64,000 nt of DNA from Candidatus Berkiella aquae (GCF_001431295.2 NZ_LKAJ02000001.1:1922001-1986000); one strand, 5' to 3'; positions 23,253 to 32,462 are shown, counted from the first letter of the stretch. The notes: generated by a model not told the origin, from the letters alone. A program made the numbers and translations.

Positions 23253-24563
23253 ATGCTCCGTTTTTCTAAGAAACCATTGCTGACTACCCTTTTTCTTTTA
23301 TCTTTGTCTCCTGCAGGCTTTGCGACACCGGATTTTGGCCCTGTCAGTATGGGTGACTTTTACGCCTCTTTGCCTGGCGTAAAGCAAAATGCCAAGTTAG
23401 GGGAAATAATCAAATCTGAAAAAATTTCAACCAGCATGGCTAATGTGCAAGCCTGGAAAATTGCCTATATTTCATCGGATGTGCTTGAGCATAAAACGCT
23501 AGCCACCGCCATTGTGGCTTTTTCTAATACAAGTGCTTTAAAAAAAGACCGCCCTATTATTGCTTGGGCACATGGCACAACGGGTACAGCCCAAAATTGT
23601 GGTCCTTCACAAATACTCGATCCCGCACAACCCCTCAATCAATATTTTTTGCCTAACGGCAATTCATGGTCAGATTATGGTCTACCCGCCATGAAAGCCT
23701 TTATTGACGCAGGCTATGTCATTGTCGCAAGCGATTATCAAGGCTTAGGAGCAGGCGGCAAACATCAATATGCCGTTGCTGCCACACAAGCACGGGATGT
23801 TATCAACTCCATTAGGGCTGCAAGCTTATTACCTGAAGTTAAAGTAGGCTCAAAAGCAGTTATTTATGGCTGGTCGCAAGGTGGCGGTGCCGTTATCGCT
23901 GCTGCTGGCTTATCTGATTATGTAAACCAAAAAGGGACTGCAAAAGATAACATTGAAATTATCGGTGTCGTTGCCATGGCACCTTACGATCTTGCTGTCA
24001 CCTTCCCTAATAAAAAAGTTGATGCAACAGAAGCGACTACTTATCTAAATCAATTAAGCGCGCAATTTAGCACCAATATTTTTAACTTCACACATTATGC
24101 TCAAAATGTATGGGGAATGGTTGCAGCTTTCCCCAATTTACAACTCAATGATATTTTTACCGATGAAGGCGCCAAGATTGTTAATGAAGTTTTAGAAAGA
24201 AAATGTATGCATGCTGCAACCGATACATTTAATTTTGCTTATGGTAAAGAGTACAAAAATTTGCTTCGTAGTGATATCAAAAATGCAAGCGCTTGGATTG
24301 AAGCTTATCAGAAAAGTAGTGTTATGCCTGTCAAACCCATGGCACCCATTATTATTTATTATGGAACCGATGATACAACCGTGCCTCCCGTCATGGGCAA
24401 GCTTTACGCAGAACAAATGTGTCAATTAGGGGCCAATATTACTCGCGTACAACTTTCAGGCAATCAAAATCACTTCACTACCCCAGAGAAAGCAGAGCCA
24501 CTCTATATTCAATGGGTTGCTGATCGATTTGCTGGAAAAGAAGCCGTTAATGGATGTGAGTAA
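23253..24563 (+). CDS. secreted lipase (LIP family, PF03583 type)
   Basis: A 436-aa alpha/beta hydrolase with a signal peptide (residues 1-24, ending GFA). It has an oxyanion region (RPIIAWAHGTTGTAQNCG), nucleophile Ser208 in YGWSQGGG, the acid in YYGTDDTTVP (about residue 375) and the catalytic His in QNHFTTPEK (about 410). Several Cys could form disulfides, consistent with periplasmic or extracellular location. AAAAGGA precedes the ATG. It is convergent with the phosphotransferase gene. The role is hydrolysis of lipids or other carboxylic esters; the substrate is unknown. Confidence 0.88.
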   Translation: MLRFSKKPLLTTLFLLSLSPAGFATPDFGPVSMGDFYASLPGVKQNAKLGEIIKSEKISTSMANVQAWKIAYISSDVLEHKTLATAIVAFSNTSALKKDRPIIAWAHGTTGTAQNCGPSQILDPAQPLNQYFLPNGNSWSDYGLPAMKAFIDAGYVIVASDYQGLGAGGKHQYAVAATQARDVINSIRAASLLPEVKVGSKAVIYGWSQGGGAVIAAAGLSDYVNQKGTAKDNIEIIGVVAMAPYDLAVTFPNKKVDATEATTYLNQLSAQFSTNIFNFTHYAQNVWGMVAAFPNLQLNDIFTDEGAKIVNEVLERKCMHAATDTFNFAYGKEYKNLLRSDIKNASAWIEAYQKSSVMPVKPMAPIIIYYGTDDTTVPPVMGKLYAEQMCQLGANITRVQLSGNQNHFTTPEKAEPLYIQWVADRFAGKEAVNGCE

Positions 24564-24606
24564 GAAGGGGGAGATCAAGCCCTGAGAATTCCTCAGAACT
24601 CAAATT

Positions 24607-25821
24607 CTATGTAAAAACAGGATAGTAATCCATAAAATGAGTGGTAGGCCATTGTTGCTGCAAATGCTTTAAAAGCTTGGATGAGGCTTGAGTAAGTGCT
24701 GGTAAATGCTGATGTTTTTCTGCAATATCAATAAAAGCCGCTAATCGCGACAAAATACGTGGGCGAAAAGCATTACTTTCGGGCTTCCACAATGAATCCT
24801 GATCGACCGGTCCGCTGGGACAAATACTATCTTGCTCCATCACTTCATCTACATGCCAATTAATGACGCGAATAATCCATAATGCACAAGCATAAACACA
24901 GGCTTTATTATATATCGCTTCATTATTTGCTAATAAAATCTTGGTTTTGAGTTCATTTTGGTAAATGGTTTCCATTTGCGTCACAATATGAGAAGGAGTC
25001 ACTTTAGCGCACCAGCAGCTTGGCATGCTCATTCGTAAGTAAACCCCATCTATCAAAGCAGGTCCAACATCACCATACTCAAAATCAATGATTTGCATAT
25101 CTGACTGTTGAAAATAAACATTATCAGGACAAATATCACCATGAAGCAGCACCTCAAAATCACCACAAGACATGACTTGCTGAATGGCTTCAAGTTCTTG
25201 ACGTAATTCAAAGGAATCATCCCCTGTATGCCGCTTAAAGCAGGCCATCACCTCAGCAATATTGGTTTCCTTCAGCGATTGAAGTCGTAATGTATGGGGA
25301 TAAATTCGGTGTAAAATCTGGGTAAATTCATTTGTTTTACCAAAGGTATCAGCATGCATTTGCCCTAAGCGACGCGAATAGATTGCTAACGCATTGATTG
25401 CTTCTTGAACATTAGCGGGTGTTGGTAAGCGGGTTAAAGGCCCCACTAAACTATAATGAGGTTCACCTAAATCTTCGATAATAATAAATTGGCTTTCTCG
25501 ATCGCCACCATAAAAGCGGGGGGCATGATGCGTGCCAATGCTTGTTAAAAATTCAATTCCAGCCCAATCACGGGCAAAACGACTCATCTGCTCTTGCTCG
25601 GTTTCGCCACGAAGCTCTAACGTGGTTTTCTTGACGATAAAACGCTGAGGGATCATTTCATTGGCGCTATTAACCATTAATCGTAAAATGAGATTACGTC
25701 TATCAGGCTCACTAAGTTGAACAACATTTTCGATATTTAATGGGGTTTGAAAATGAAAAGAAAGCATTTTTTCTGCTTTTTCAATCACTTCCCGAATAGG
25801 TGGTGTTAACGCTGTAATCAT
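24607..25821 (-). CDS. aminoglycoside/choline kinase-like phosphotransferase (APH fold)
   Basis: A 404-aa kinase-like protein. The catalytic loop is LLHGDICPDNVYF (HGDxxxxN, about residues 227-239), and the metal-binding acid follows in MQIIDFEYGDVGPALID (about 244-260). The N-lobe has RFIVKKTTLEL with the likely ATP Lys. Length and the C-terminal helical extension suit the ecdysteroid-kinase/choline-kinase-like branch of the APH clan more than drug-resistance enzymes. It phosphorylates a small hydroxylated molecule, identity unknown. AGAGGC precedes the ATG. Confidence 0.82.
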   Translation of the reverse strand: MITALTPPIREVIEKAEKMLSFHFQTPLNIENVVQLSEPDRRNLILRLMVNSANEMIPQRFIVKKTTLELRGETEQEQMSRFARDWAGIEFLTSIGTHHAPRFYGGDRESQFIIIEDLGEPHYSLVGPLTRLPTPANVQEAINALAIYSRRLGQMHADTFGKTNEFTQILHRIYPHTLRLQSLKETNIAEVMACFKRHTGDDSFELRQELEAIQQVMSCGDFEVLLHGDICPDNVYFQQSDMQIIDFEYGDVGPALIDGVYLRMSMPSCWCAKVTPSHIVTQMETIYQNELKTKILLANNEAIYNKACVYACALWIIRVINWHVDEVMEQDSICPSGPVDQDSLWKPESNAFRPRILSRLAAFIDIAEKHQHLPALTQASSKLLKHLQQQWPTTHFMDYYPVFT

Positions 25822-25865
25822 AAAGCCTCTAAACGTAGTTGCCTTTAAGAAGTATACAGGTTAAT

Positions 25866-25895
25866 CGCGAATTGCATCTGGATATGCAATTCGCG
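25866..25895 (-). terminator. hairpin downstream of the mitochondrial-carrier-like gene
   Basis: CGCGAATTGCAT is perfectly inverted against ATGCAATTCGCG (12-bp stem, 6-base loop). It lies 16 bases after the carrier-like gene's stop. No clean U-run follows, so it may be a terminator, a processing site or an operator for the kinase gene. Confidence 0.55.
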
Positions 25896-25910
25896 AAATA
25901 CAGATACGCT

Positions 25911-26978
25911 CTACATTCTTACTTTTTTCATTTTTTCAGTTAATTCATCTATCTGTTCATGAGTAGCATCTTGATCAACTAAACGTTCGCCCACTTGTCT
26001 TTCGCCACCTTCAAATCCAGGAACAAACGATTCACTCGAACTATTAAAAACAGCAGCAACGATTGAATCTTCATCCATCGAACTGACACGAGATAGTTTA
26101 ACCTCTTCCCCAAAAAGGCGTTTTGAAGCACTCATCGTTTTTTCAATCACTAAAAAGCCAACACCGACCTTAGCTGACATAAGCAGTCGAGCACTTAAAC
26201 CACTGGTAACAAGTTCCTTCACCGTTACGTCTTTTAGCGTAGGCAGAAAACCTTTTTGATGAACTTGCATTTTCGTTTTAACAACGTCACCAGGCTGAGA
26301 TAAGATCAAACTTAAGAAGGCACCGCCCCATTTGGCGAGTAAATTTTTAGCATTACTATGATGATCTTGATTGTCCATCATGGCATTGGCAAATTCAGAG
26401 CCACCAAAAAGACCAATCGAGCCGGGCACATTCCTAAACATACCTGTAAATAAACTGGCTCGGTAAAGGTTTCTTACCCCAAGTTTTTTGGCATTTTCAA
26501 ACGAAACTTTTTCCTTTAACGCTTGTTTTCTAATCTGCAACGTATCAATCGGTTGAAAGAACCATGGCTCAAATGCACCGGTAGTGGCTCCAGCCAATGC
26601 CTGTATTGCAACCACGCCATAAACACCAAAAGTACGCTCAAATGCTGCACCATATTCTCGAGTTAAATAGTCATTTAGAGCATCTTGCACACCATATTTA
26701 TAAGATCGCATGGGTGCCTTTTTAAGCAACCCAATACCAAATCCCGCATAGAGTCTTTTCGTTGCACCCAGGATCCCTTCTTGTTGTACTAATCCTCTAA
26801 ACCAGGGTAACACCGGCTGATTATGTGCCATGGCATTTTTTGAAGCTGTATCAAGCCCATGAAAAATACCTTGCTCAATAAATGCACCACTCCCAGCACC
26901 AAATAGTTTTGAAAAATAAGTATGCCGGTATTCTGGAAGAGATGAAGATTGAGATTGCGCTGAAGGTCCGTGTTGCAT
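25911..26978 (-). CDS. mitochondrial carrier family (SLC25)-like protein
   Basis: A 355-aa protein with the threefold plan of eukaryotic mitochondrial carriers. Signature P-x-D/E-x-x-K/R motifs are at residues 143-151 (QPIDTLQIRK) and 229-236 (QPGDVVKTK), with a degenerate first copy GLDTASK (41-47) where Pro is replaced. Each is followed by a glycine-rich second helix (RLYAGFGIGLLKKAP at 75-89; NLYRASLFTGMFRNVP at 170-185). The C-terminal about 60 residues are a charged extension. AAGGAAG precedes the ATG. These carriers are normally eukaryotic; the known bacterial example is Legionella LncP, a type IV effector that inserts in host mitochondria. Origin by transfer from a host and delivery to the host are inferences. 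Confidence 0.85.
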   Translation of the reverse strand: MQHGPSAQSQSSSLPEYRHTYFSKLFGAGSGAFIEQGIFHGLDTASKNAMAHNQPVLPWFRGLVQQEGILGATKRLYAGFGIGLLKKAPMRSYKYGVQDALNDYLTREYGAAFERTFGVYGVVAIQALAGATTGAFEPWFFQPIDTLQIRKQALKEKVSFENAKKLGVRNLYRASLFTGMFRNVPGSIGLFGGSEFANAMMDNQDHHSNAKNLLAKWGGAFLSLILSQPGDVVKTKMQVHQKGFLPTLKDVTVKELVTSGLSARLLMSAKVGVGFLVIEKTMSASKRLFGEEVKLSRVSSMDEDSIVAAVFNSSSESFVPGFEGGERQVGERLVDQDATHEQIDELTEKMKKVRM

Positions 26979-27195
26979 GCGTACTTCCTTTTTTATGATT
27001 GTTATGCAAGGGGCCGCATTTTCCCAAACTTATCTGTTAGATGCAACTCAGGACAAAGTCATCAATTTCTATACACAAGTAGCTAACTACAAAAAACAAG
27101 CCGCAAGAAGTAGGCTTAACCAACAATCAGGATATGCACGCTAACTTTTACCAAACTCTGCTATGACTTCAAAGTAATTATTTAATGGGGGCTCT

Positions 27196-28446
27196 ATGAA
27201 TTCTACTTTAAAATCCATCCTGACATGGACACTTGCCCTCATTTTGATCTTTCCCGCTTTTGCCCAACCAGAAAAACAAACACTGTATTCAAAAGCAGAA
27301 ATTGAACAACTAGTCGCTCCTATTGCACTCTATCCAGATTCATTACTCTCACAGATACTCATGGCATCAACCTACCCGCTTGAAATTGTGAGTGCTGCCC
27401 GTTGGGTTAAGGAAAACCCAAAGCTTAAAGGCGCAGAATTAGAAGCCGCATTAAAGCAGCAAAAATGGGATGAAAGCGTCAAATCACTCACCACCGTACC
27501 CGATGTATTGAAAACCATGAGTGATAAGCTAGAAATGACCCAAAAACTAGGCGATGCCTTTTTAGCGCAACAGCAAGATGTGTTAGAAGCCATTCAACGT
27601 TTAAGAAATATGGCGCAAGAGAAAGGTCATTTAAAATCCAGTAAAGAACAAGTCGTTAATGTCACCCAAGCACCCGCAGCAACGCCTTCTAAGCCAAGTG
27701 TCATCACCATTGAACAAACCGATCCAAACGTGGTATATGTCCCGGTCTACGATCCTAATGTCGTTTATGGGGAATGGCCTTACCCTGAGTATCCTCCCTA
27801 TGATTATTATCCCTATGGCTATTCCCCTGCTGCTGCATTACTCACATTTGCAACCGCTGCAATTGTAGGCAACGCACTGTGGGGCCATTTTGATTGGGGC
27901 AATCGCTATGTCAATATAGATGTCAATCGATACAACAAATTCAATGGCGCAAATATCAATGGTGATCGCTGGCAGCATCACCCAGAACACCGTGGTAATG
28001 TCCCCTATCGTGACAAAGTTACACAGCACAAATATGGCAGGGATCAAATACAAAATACCCAATCACGAGAAGCATTTCGTGACCGCGCGGAACAAGGCCG
28101 TCAACAACTCTCCCAAGAACGCGCACAAAGCCTTAAACAGGCGAAAAAGAGCCCGCAGCAACAATTAGCGAATAAGAAACCGTCTCATGCTAAATCGAAG
28201 GCCAAAGCACAACAGGCTCGTAAACCTTCGCAACAGGCTCGTAAACCTTCGCAACAGGCTCGCCACCCCTCACGAAACTACAATGGTGGACGAGGTGCTG
28301 GACAACATAGACCACCACACCATAATCAAGCGAGAAAACAACACACCCCGCAGCGTGCGACACATCGAGGTTCTCAGCAACGCTCAATGCATCGCGGCTC
28401 TTCTAATCGGGGTAGTTTTCATGGTGGCGGTGGACGCCGACGTTAA
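27196..28446 (+). CDS. DUF3300 domain protein, exported
   Basis: A 416-aa protein with a signal peptide (about 1-23, ending AFA). The DUF3300 domain spans about 35-230: IEQLVAPIALYPDSLLSQILMA, VSAARWVK and a Tyr/Pro-rich DPNVVYVPVYDPNVVYG segment. A hydrophobic stretch (AAALLTFATAAIVGNALWG) is followed by a WGN/N-rich region and a long basic Gln/Arg/His-rich tail with three QARKPSQ-like repeats and a Gly-rich end. GGGGG precedes the ATG. The family is widespread in proteobacteria, with no assigned function; the basic tail could bind nucleic acid or cell-surface polymers. Confidence 0.88.
   Translation: MNSTLKSILTWTLALILIFPAFAQPEKQTLYSKAEIEQLVAPIALYPDSLLSQILMASTYPLEIVSAARWVKENPKLKGAELEAALKQQKWDESVKSLTTVPDVLKTMSDKLEMTQKLGDAFLAQQQDVLEAIQRLRNMAQEKGHLKSSKEQVVNVTQAPAATPSKPSVITIEQTDPNVVYVPVYDPNVVYGEWPYPEYPPYDYYPYGYSPAAALLTFATAAIVGNALWGHFDWGNRYVNIDVNRYNKFNGANINGDRWQHHPEHRGNVPYRDKVTQHKYGRDQIQNTQSREAFRDRAEQGRQQLSQERAQSLKQAKKSPQQQLANKKPSHAKSKAKAQQARKPSQQARKPSQQARHPSRNYNGGRGAGQHRPPHHNQARKQHTPQRATHRGSQQRSMHRGSSNRGSFHGGGGRRR
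28210..28264. repeat. 21-bp tandem repeat inside the DUF3300 gene
   Basis: CAACAGGCTCGTAAACCTTC plus G occurs at 28210 and 28231 identically, with a partial third copy from 28252. It encodes QQARKPS units in the basic tail. Confidence 0.8.
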
Positions 28447-28691
28447 TCATCAGCATTTTTCCAGAGATCTTGCAAATTCCACTGAAATTTACCGGAAATC
28501 TATATCATCTAAGACAGCGAGAAGCAACAGGAAAATTAAAACGACCTGCAGTCACTTTCGCAACGGAAAAAGTCGATTACCAAGCACTTGATAAAGATGA
28601 AAAATTGCAAAATTATGCATTTTCTGATCCGGTCGCAGCTGAACTAAGCCAATACCAAAAAATGCTAGTTCTGAAGAGAACGACCAGATAA
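28447..28691 (+). pseudogene. possible degenerate coding remnant
   Basis: An uninterrupted plus-strand frame continues to TAA at 28689-28691 with coding-like residues (LKFTGNLYHLRQREATGKL, later DPVAAELSQYQKM) but lacks an ATG or ribosome binding site; a TTG at 28470 is the only option. It may be the tail of a lost gene. A bidirectional terminator follows. Confidence 0.25.
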
Positions 28692-28716
28692 TAGGCACGC
28701 GGCTAAGACTTATCGC

Positions 28717-28748
28717 AAAAAAAATGGGCCACAGTGTGACCCATTTTT
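28717..28748. terminator. bidirectional intrinsic terminator
   Basis: AAAAAAAATGGGCCACAGTG followed by TGACCCATTTTT forms an ATGGG-CACA/TGTG-CCCAT stem with one mismatch and A/T runs on both sides. It can serve the plus-strand DUF3300 region and the minus-strand gene ending at 28761. Confidence 0.75.
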
Positions 28749-28760
28749 GAAATTTACTCA

Positions 28761-29678
28761 TTATAACAAGATTGAAGCTTTTGTTTGTCTGACATCAGAT
28801 GTAGAGCGGATTGCGTCTAAGTCAACCATTTTAAAAGATTCATGAGTAGATGGCATGTATTCTTTGTTATACATAAAATTAAGTGGAGCATTTTCCTTAT
28901 CGGTCACAAGATGATCGAAAGAATGCTCTAGAACACCTTCTCCTTCAATCTCTGCTAATGTTCTATAACATTCTTTCCTTGCGGCAAGGTAATCTCTCAA
29001 GGTTCCATCTTTACGAATGTCATCACGATCATAGGGAAATTCGTCAACCAGTGTTTTTTTGGCTGGTGATAATAATTCACCATTTTGATAAATTAATCGA
29101 CCATCATCTAGCGTGCAATGCTTAATTTTAGCACCATGAATACTACCATCGCCTACTGAAGAAACACTTTGTCGAAATTGGCTTTCAGAATTAATATAAC
29201 CGGTATAGCCATAGACTTGAATATTTCTAAAGCCTTTATTCGCTAATGCCTTACTTAAATCTTGCGTAAAATTGAAATTACCTTTTGGGCCAACTGCTTC
29301 AACTCCGCTAGAACAAAAACGTAAATCAATAATTAAATTAATATCTTTATTTTCAATGGTGTTATCAAGTAAATTAGCAAAGGTAAATGGATTTAAATCA
29401 AGTTCAGCATTATAATTCACTCCTCCCATAACCCATGGAAGCCCATCACCATGAAGCTCAATGGTATCACCATCACGAATGTGCCGTGCTAGGGTTTGCA
29501 GAGAAGTCGATCTATTGTAAATTATTTGGCCAAAATACCCATTTCTAATTAAAGATTTTTCATCTTTAATTTTAATATTTTTCGGATTAAGCGGAGCAAA
29601 ATAAAATTTATTATTTTGTGAAATTGCTTTTGAACCTTTTTGGGTTTTTCTTACTCTTCTTGGAGCTGAATGTAACAT
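28761..29678 (-). CDS. caspase-like (clan CD, C80-like) fold protein, putative active paralogue
   Basis: A 305-aa protein. The start at 29678 is chosen because AAGGTGGG lies upstream; a TTG 12 codons earlier is unlikely. A His-Cys dyad typical of clan CD peptidases is visible: His76 in IELHGDGLPW after a strand, and Cys122 in LIIDLRFCSSG. A helix (FTQDLSKALANKGF) and strand (IQVYGYTGYI) follow, as in C80/RTX cysteine-protease domains. The paralogue at 29784-30653 shares this core but lacks the His. There is no signal peptide. The assignment rests on motif order, not on close homology; a cytosolic or injected peptidase is possible. Confidence 0.6.
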   Translation of the reverse strand: MLHSAPRRVRKTQKGSKAISQNNKFYFAPLNPKNIKIKDEKSLIRNGYFGQIIYNRSTSLQTLARHIRDGDTIELHGDGLPWVMGGVNYNAELDLNPFTFANLLDNTIENKDINLIIDLRFCSSGVEAVGPKGNFNFTQDLSKALANKGFRNIQVYGYTGYINSESQFRQSVSSVGDGSIHGAKIKHCTLDDGRLIYQNGELLSPAKKTLVDEFPYDRDDIRKDGTLRDYLAARKECYRTLAEIEGEGVLEHSFDHLVTDKENAPLNFMYNKEYMPSTHESFKMVDLDAIRSTSDVRQTKASILL

Positions 29679-29783
29679 TGTATATTCCCACCTTATAGTT
29701 TTCTGTGCCTCCAATTATAAGCTTGAAAACTAAATGCATTCCATTGCTAGCAGATGGGCGTATTATTCAAACGGATGGCTGTA

Positions 29784-30653
29784 CTAAAATCGATGAGGTG
29801 CACGAGAAAGGCAAGATTCTTCACGTTCAACGGTAGATATTACAGAGCTTGAAGCCATTGCTGCTTCTGCTAACTTGGGATTATAAATCAATGGGAATTG
29901 AATAAATTCATCAGATGCTTCTGAGTCCTCCTTTTCCACAGACGCTTCGAATTCTAAGGAAAGTTCTTTGAAGCGTTGTTCACATGCAGCCATCGCTACT
30001 TTTTCGGCATCATTAAAATAATTTTGCAAACTATTTAAGCTAAGGATATCTTTTTCCGTATAGCAATAATCGTTAACTAAGATTTTTTCAGGGGCGCCGA
30101 CCAATTTTCCATTGAGATAAACCGCCGTTGCTTCATCCAGTGTACAATGAGGAATTTTTGCACGAGATCTTTCAGGTTCAGCCACAACCGATTGTTTAAA
30201 ATGCCTTTCTGATTGCACATAGCCTGCATAACCCACTACTTTTACCTGAGTGAGTCCTAGCTTCTCTAACGCGCCACTAAAGTCTTTAGCAAAGCAAATA
30301 TCACCCCTAGGGCCCGTTGCTATAGTCGCTGAATTACAAGCATGAAGCTCAATTTGTAATGCTATGTTACCCTTGTTGGCTAAGATTTTTTGGAGAAATA
30401 AGGCAAGAGAAAAAGGTGAGAAATCTCTGGTAGACTCATAATCAAGCCCTATGTCCCAAGGTCGGCCTTCAGCACGAATTTCAATAACATCGTTAGCAAC
30501 AACTTTTTTCGTAAAATTGGTTTCAACACTATTTTCATTTGCCATATCAACAACGACAGGGTGAAAGATTTTGTTTCTTTTATTTATTTTAACTATTTGT
30601 TTTTGAAGCGTGCTAGATTCTTTATTTTTTCCAGGTACAAAAACAAAACGCAT
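29784..30653 (-). CDS. caspase-like fold protein, paralogue lacking the catalytic His
   Basis: A 289-aa protein. The start at 30653 (MRFVFVPGKN) has GGAG eight bases upstream; the longer frame encodes random-looking residues. The core aligns with the downstream paralogue: IEIRAEGRPWDIG (Arg where the other has His), then IELHACNSAT with Cys106, then FSGALEKLGLTQVKVVGYAGYV and the shared HCTLD..T.VYLNGKL segment. Loss of the His suggests an inactive or regulatory copy, unless the preceding His in HACN is used. The C-terminus is acidic. It lies 105 bases upstream of its paralogue on the same strand. Confidence 0.6.
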   Translation of the reverse strand: MRFVFVPGKNKESSTLQKQIVKINKRNKIFHPVVVDMANENSVETNFTKKVVANDVIEIRAEGRPWDIGLDYESTRDFSPFSLALFLQKILANKGNIALQIELHACNSATIATGPRGDICFAKDFSGALEKLGLTQVKVVGYAGYVQSERHFKQSVVAEPERSRAKIPHCTLDEATAVYLNGKLVGAPEKILVNDYCYTEKDILSLNSLQNYFNDAEKVAMAACEQRFKELSLEFEASVEKEDSEASDEFIQFPLIYNPKLAEAAMASSSVISTVEREESCLSRAPHRF

Positions 30654-30915
30654 TATTTTCTCCGTTAATTTGGTCAAAATGAATTTATATACAAGCAATA
30701 GGTGTGTTATTTTACTAAAATTCGCATCCAAAAGATAGCATTTTATAGCGTATGAGCATGTACACTCAATTAACATAGCCACAACTATCTGCTGCAGAAT
30801 GCGCTTTATCTTAAGGCCGCAAAGACAATACTAATGTAATCAATCATTTATAATTATCCCGTGATTTGCTTCAGACATTTTCTTAATTTTTTCTTCAATT
30901 TAATTGAGTAACATA

Positions 30916-32073
30916 ATGACATTCAAATTGATGACCAGGATTCACAGCATGCTACATTCACCAACGCGCACCCGCAGAGCGATTGATTTTCATCGCGATG
31001 ACAGAGGGTTGCCAGGTTATATCTATCAAACAGTTGATGGTAAGCTTTGGAATTGGGTACGCACTGAGGTGGATTTCGCTAATGAATCTGAAACCTTATG
31101 GGTATCAATGGGCAGCAGTGCTGCACGAGAAAATTTATTATTGGATACAAACTCCCCTCGCATCATTCAATTAAGAGAACAGGTTATTAATGAAACCGTT
31201 GGTAAACCAGTAAAAGAAGTTCTGACGATAGTTAATAACATTGTCGATGAATTAACAGCAATAGCAGGCAAATCTCGTCACGCGAGAGAACATGAACTCG
31301 ATGACGAACTAAGTCTCTTTTTGCTGACGAAACCCATTCCGCGAGATATCACCATCGATGAGTTGATTGAAAAAAAACTATTAGTATGCCGTCATAAAGC
31401 ACTACTATCTGCATATTTAATCGGTGACTTAATCAAGATGGGAATATTACCCAAAGGTAAAGCCATACACTACCGTTGCGATCTCAATTCAGGATCAGCG
31501 AGAAGTCCTCGGATACATACTTGGTCTCTTTACTTGCAATCTGGCCATAGCTGGATTTGCGATCCAAGATGGCAACTGGTACTCGATTTGAATAATGGAT
31601 CTGAATTAAAAACCGCTGCCTATCAATATGGTTTTTCAACCATTGAGAAAATGCTGGAGACACTGCTACAAAATAAGAAGAAACCAGCAACTGATATTCC
31701 TTTTGTACCCAAAGCAGAACCTGCACCCGTTAAACTTGATCCCATGTTTTTTAAACGACAAGTCTTTACACCCGGAATATTTTCTCCAATCGCTCAGGTA
31801 CCTGCACCTTCTATACCCCAAGCAGCGCCAATCGATCCTATGTGTTTAATGATGCAAAAGTACTCTGCCATGCAGCAATCCTCACCTTACGCTAGCCCAT
31901 ATCATTCACCATTGCCTGCTGTGAAACCAGTTGCTAGACCTCCAGTATTACCTATGGAAGCAATGGCCGCTCGAGATGGTATAAATGCTTATCTTCGGGC
32001 AATAGGTGCGGTTCCATCGGTGCAAGGCCCACAAAGCCCTATGCCTGAATTCCTAAAGCCTCGTAGGCCTTAA
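30916..32073 (+). CDS. transglutaminase/cysteine-protease-like protein, second paralogue (385 aa)
   Basis: It shares with the 603-aa protein at 14253 the N-terminal region (VDFANES..LWV, EVLTIVNNIVDEL) and the triad Cys158 (LVCRHKALLSAYLIGDLI), His201 (RIHTWSLY) and Asp216 (WICDPRWQ). After the domain comes a Pro/Ala-rich disordered tail in place of the coiled coil. The ATG at 30916 follows GAG seven bases upstream; a TTG four codons earlier is possible. There is no signal peptide. The two copies lie about 15 kb apart and have different tails, so the domain has been reused with new partners. Confidence 0.68.
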   Translation: MTFKLMTRIHSMLHSPTRTRRAIDFHRDDRGLPGYIYQTVDGKLWNWVRTEVDFANESETLWVSMGSSAARENLLLDTNSPRIIQLREQVINETVGKPVKEVLTIVNNIVDELTAIAGKSRHAREHELDDELSLFLLTKPIPRDITIDELIEKKLLVCRHKALLSAYLIGDLIKMGILPKGKAIHYRCDLNSGSARSPRIHTWSLYLQSGHSWICDPRWQLVLDLNNGSELKTAAYQYGFSTIEKMLETLLQNKKKPATDIPFVPKAEPAPVKLDPMFFKRQVFTPGIFSPIAQVPAPSIPQAAPIDPMCLMMQKYSAMQQSSPYASPYHSPLPAVKPVARPPVLPMEAMAARDGINAYLRAIGAVPSVQGPQSPMPEFLKPRRP

Positions 32074-32108
32074 GAATTCAGGACAACCGGAGAGTAGGTA
32101 CAGGAATG

Positions 32109-32462
32109 TTAGCGTTTACGAAGTCGTTTAGCATTTTCAAGTTCGTTATCAATATCACGTCGTTCAGATGCCAATCTTTTGGTTCCTTTTTCTTCTTCTT
32201 GCGCAGTTCTCCAAGCAACATAAGCATCTAGATCAAATTGCTGATCGTTATCTTCTTCGGATTCACTCTCAAGATCATTATCTTCGTCGCTTTCAAGTGA
32301 GCTTTCAAGATCACTTTCATCACTAGCAACATATTCGGAATCATCATCGCTATCACTTTCTAATACGAGCGTTGGTTGGTCATTCGTAATGGTGGGAGTT
32401 CCTGAATTTGCAACAGAACGACTTGATAGCCCAACCACAAAATCCCAAAATGAATTCAACAT
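32109..32462 (-). CDS. small acidic Ser/Asp/Glu-rich protein, 117 aa
   Basis: A hydrophobic start (MLNSFWDFVVGL) is followed by a strongly acidic stretch (about residues 34-80, runs of ESDSDDDSE type) and a basic helical end (KRLASERRD, KRLRKR). It resembles the acidic protein at 53160-53639 in its MLNS start and SD/ES repeats. No family is recognised. The acidic repeats resemble eukaryotic histone- or casein-kinase-2-substrate-like regions, a compositional remark only. Confidence 0.65.
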   Translation of the reverse strand: MLNSFWDFVVGLSSRSVANSGTPTITNDQPTLVLESDSDDDSEYVASDESDLESSLESDEDNDLESESEEDNDQQFDLDAYVAWRTAQEEEKGTKRLASERRDIDNELENAKRLRKR

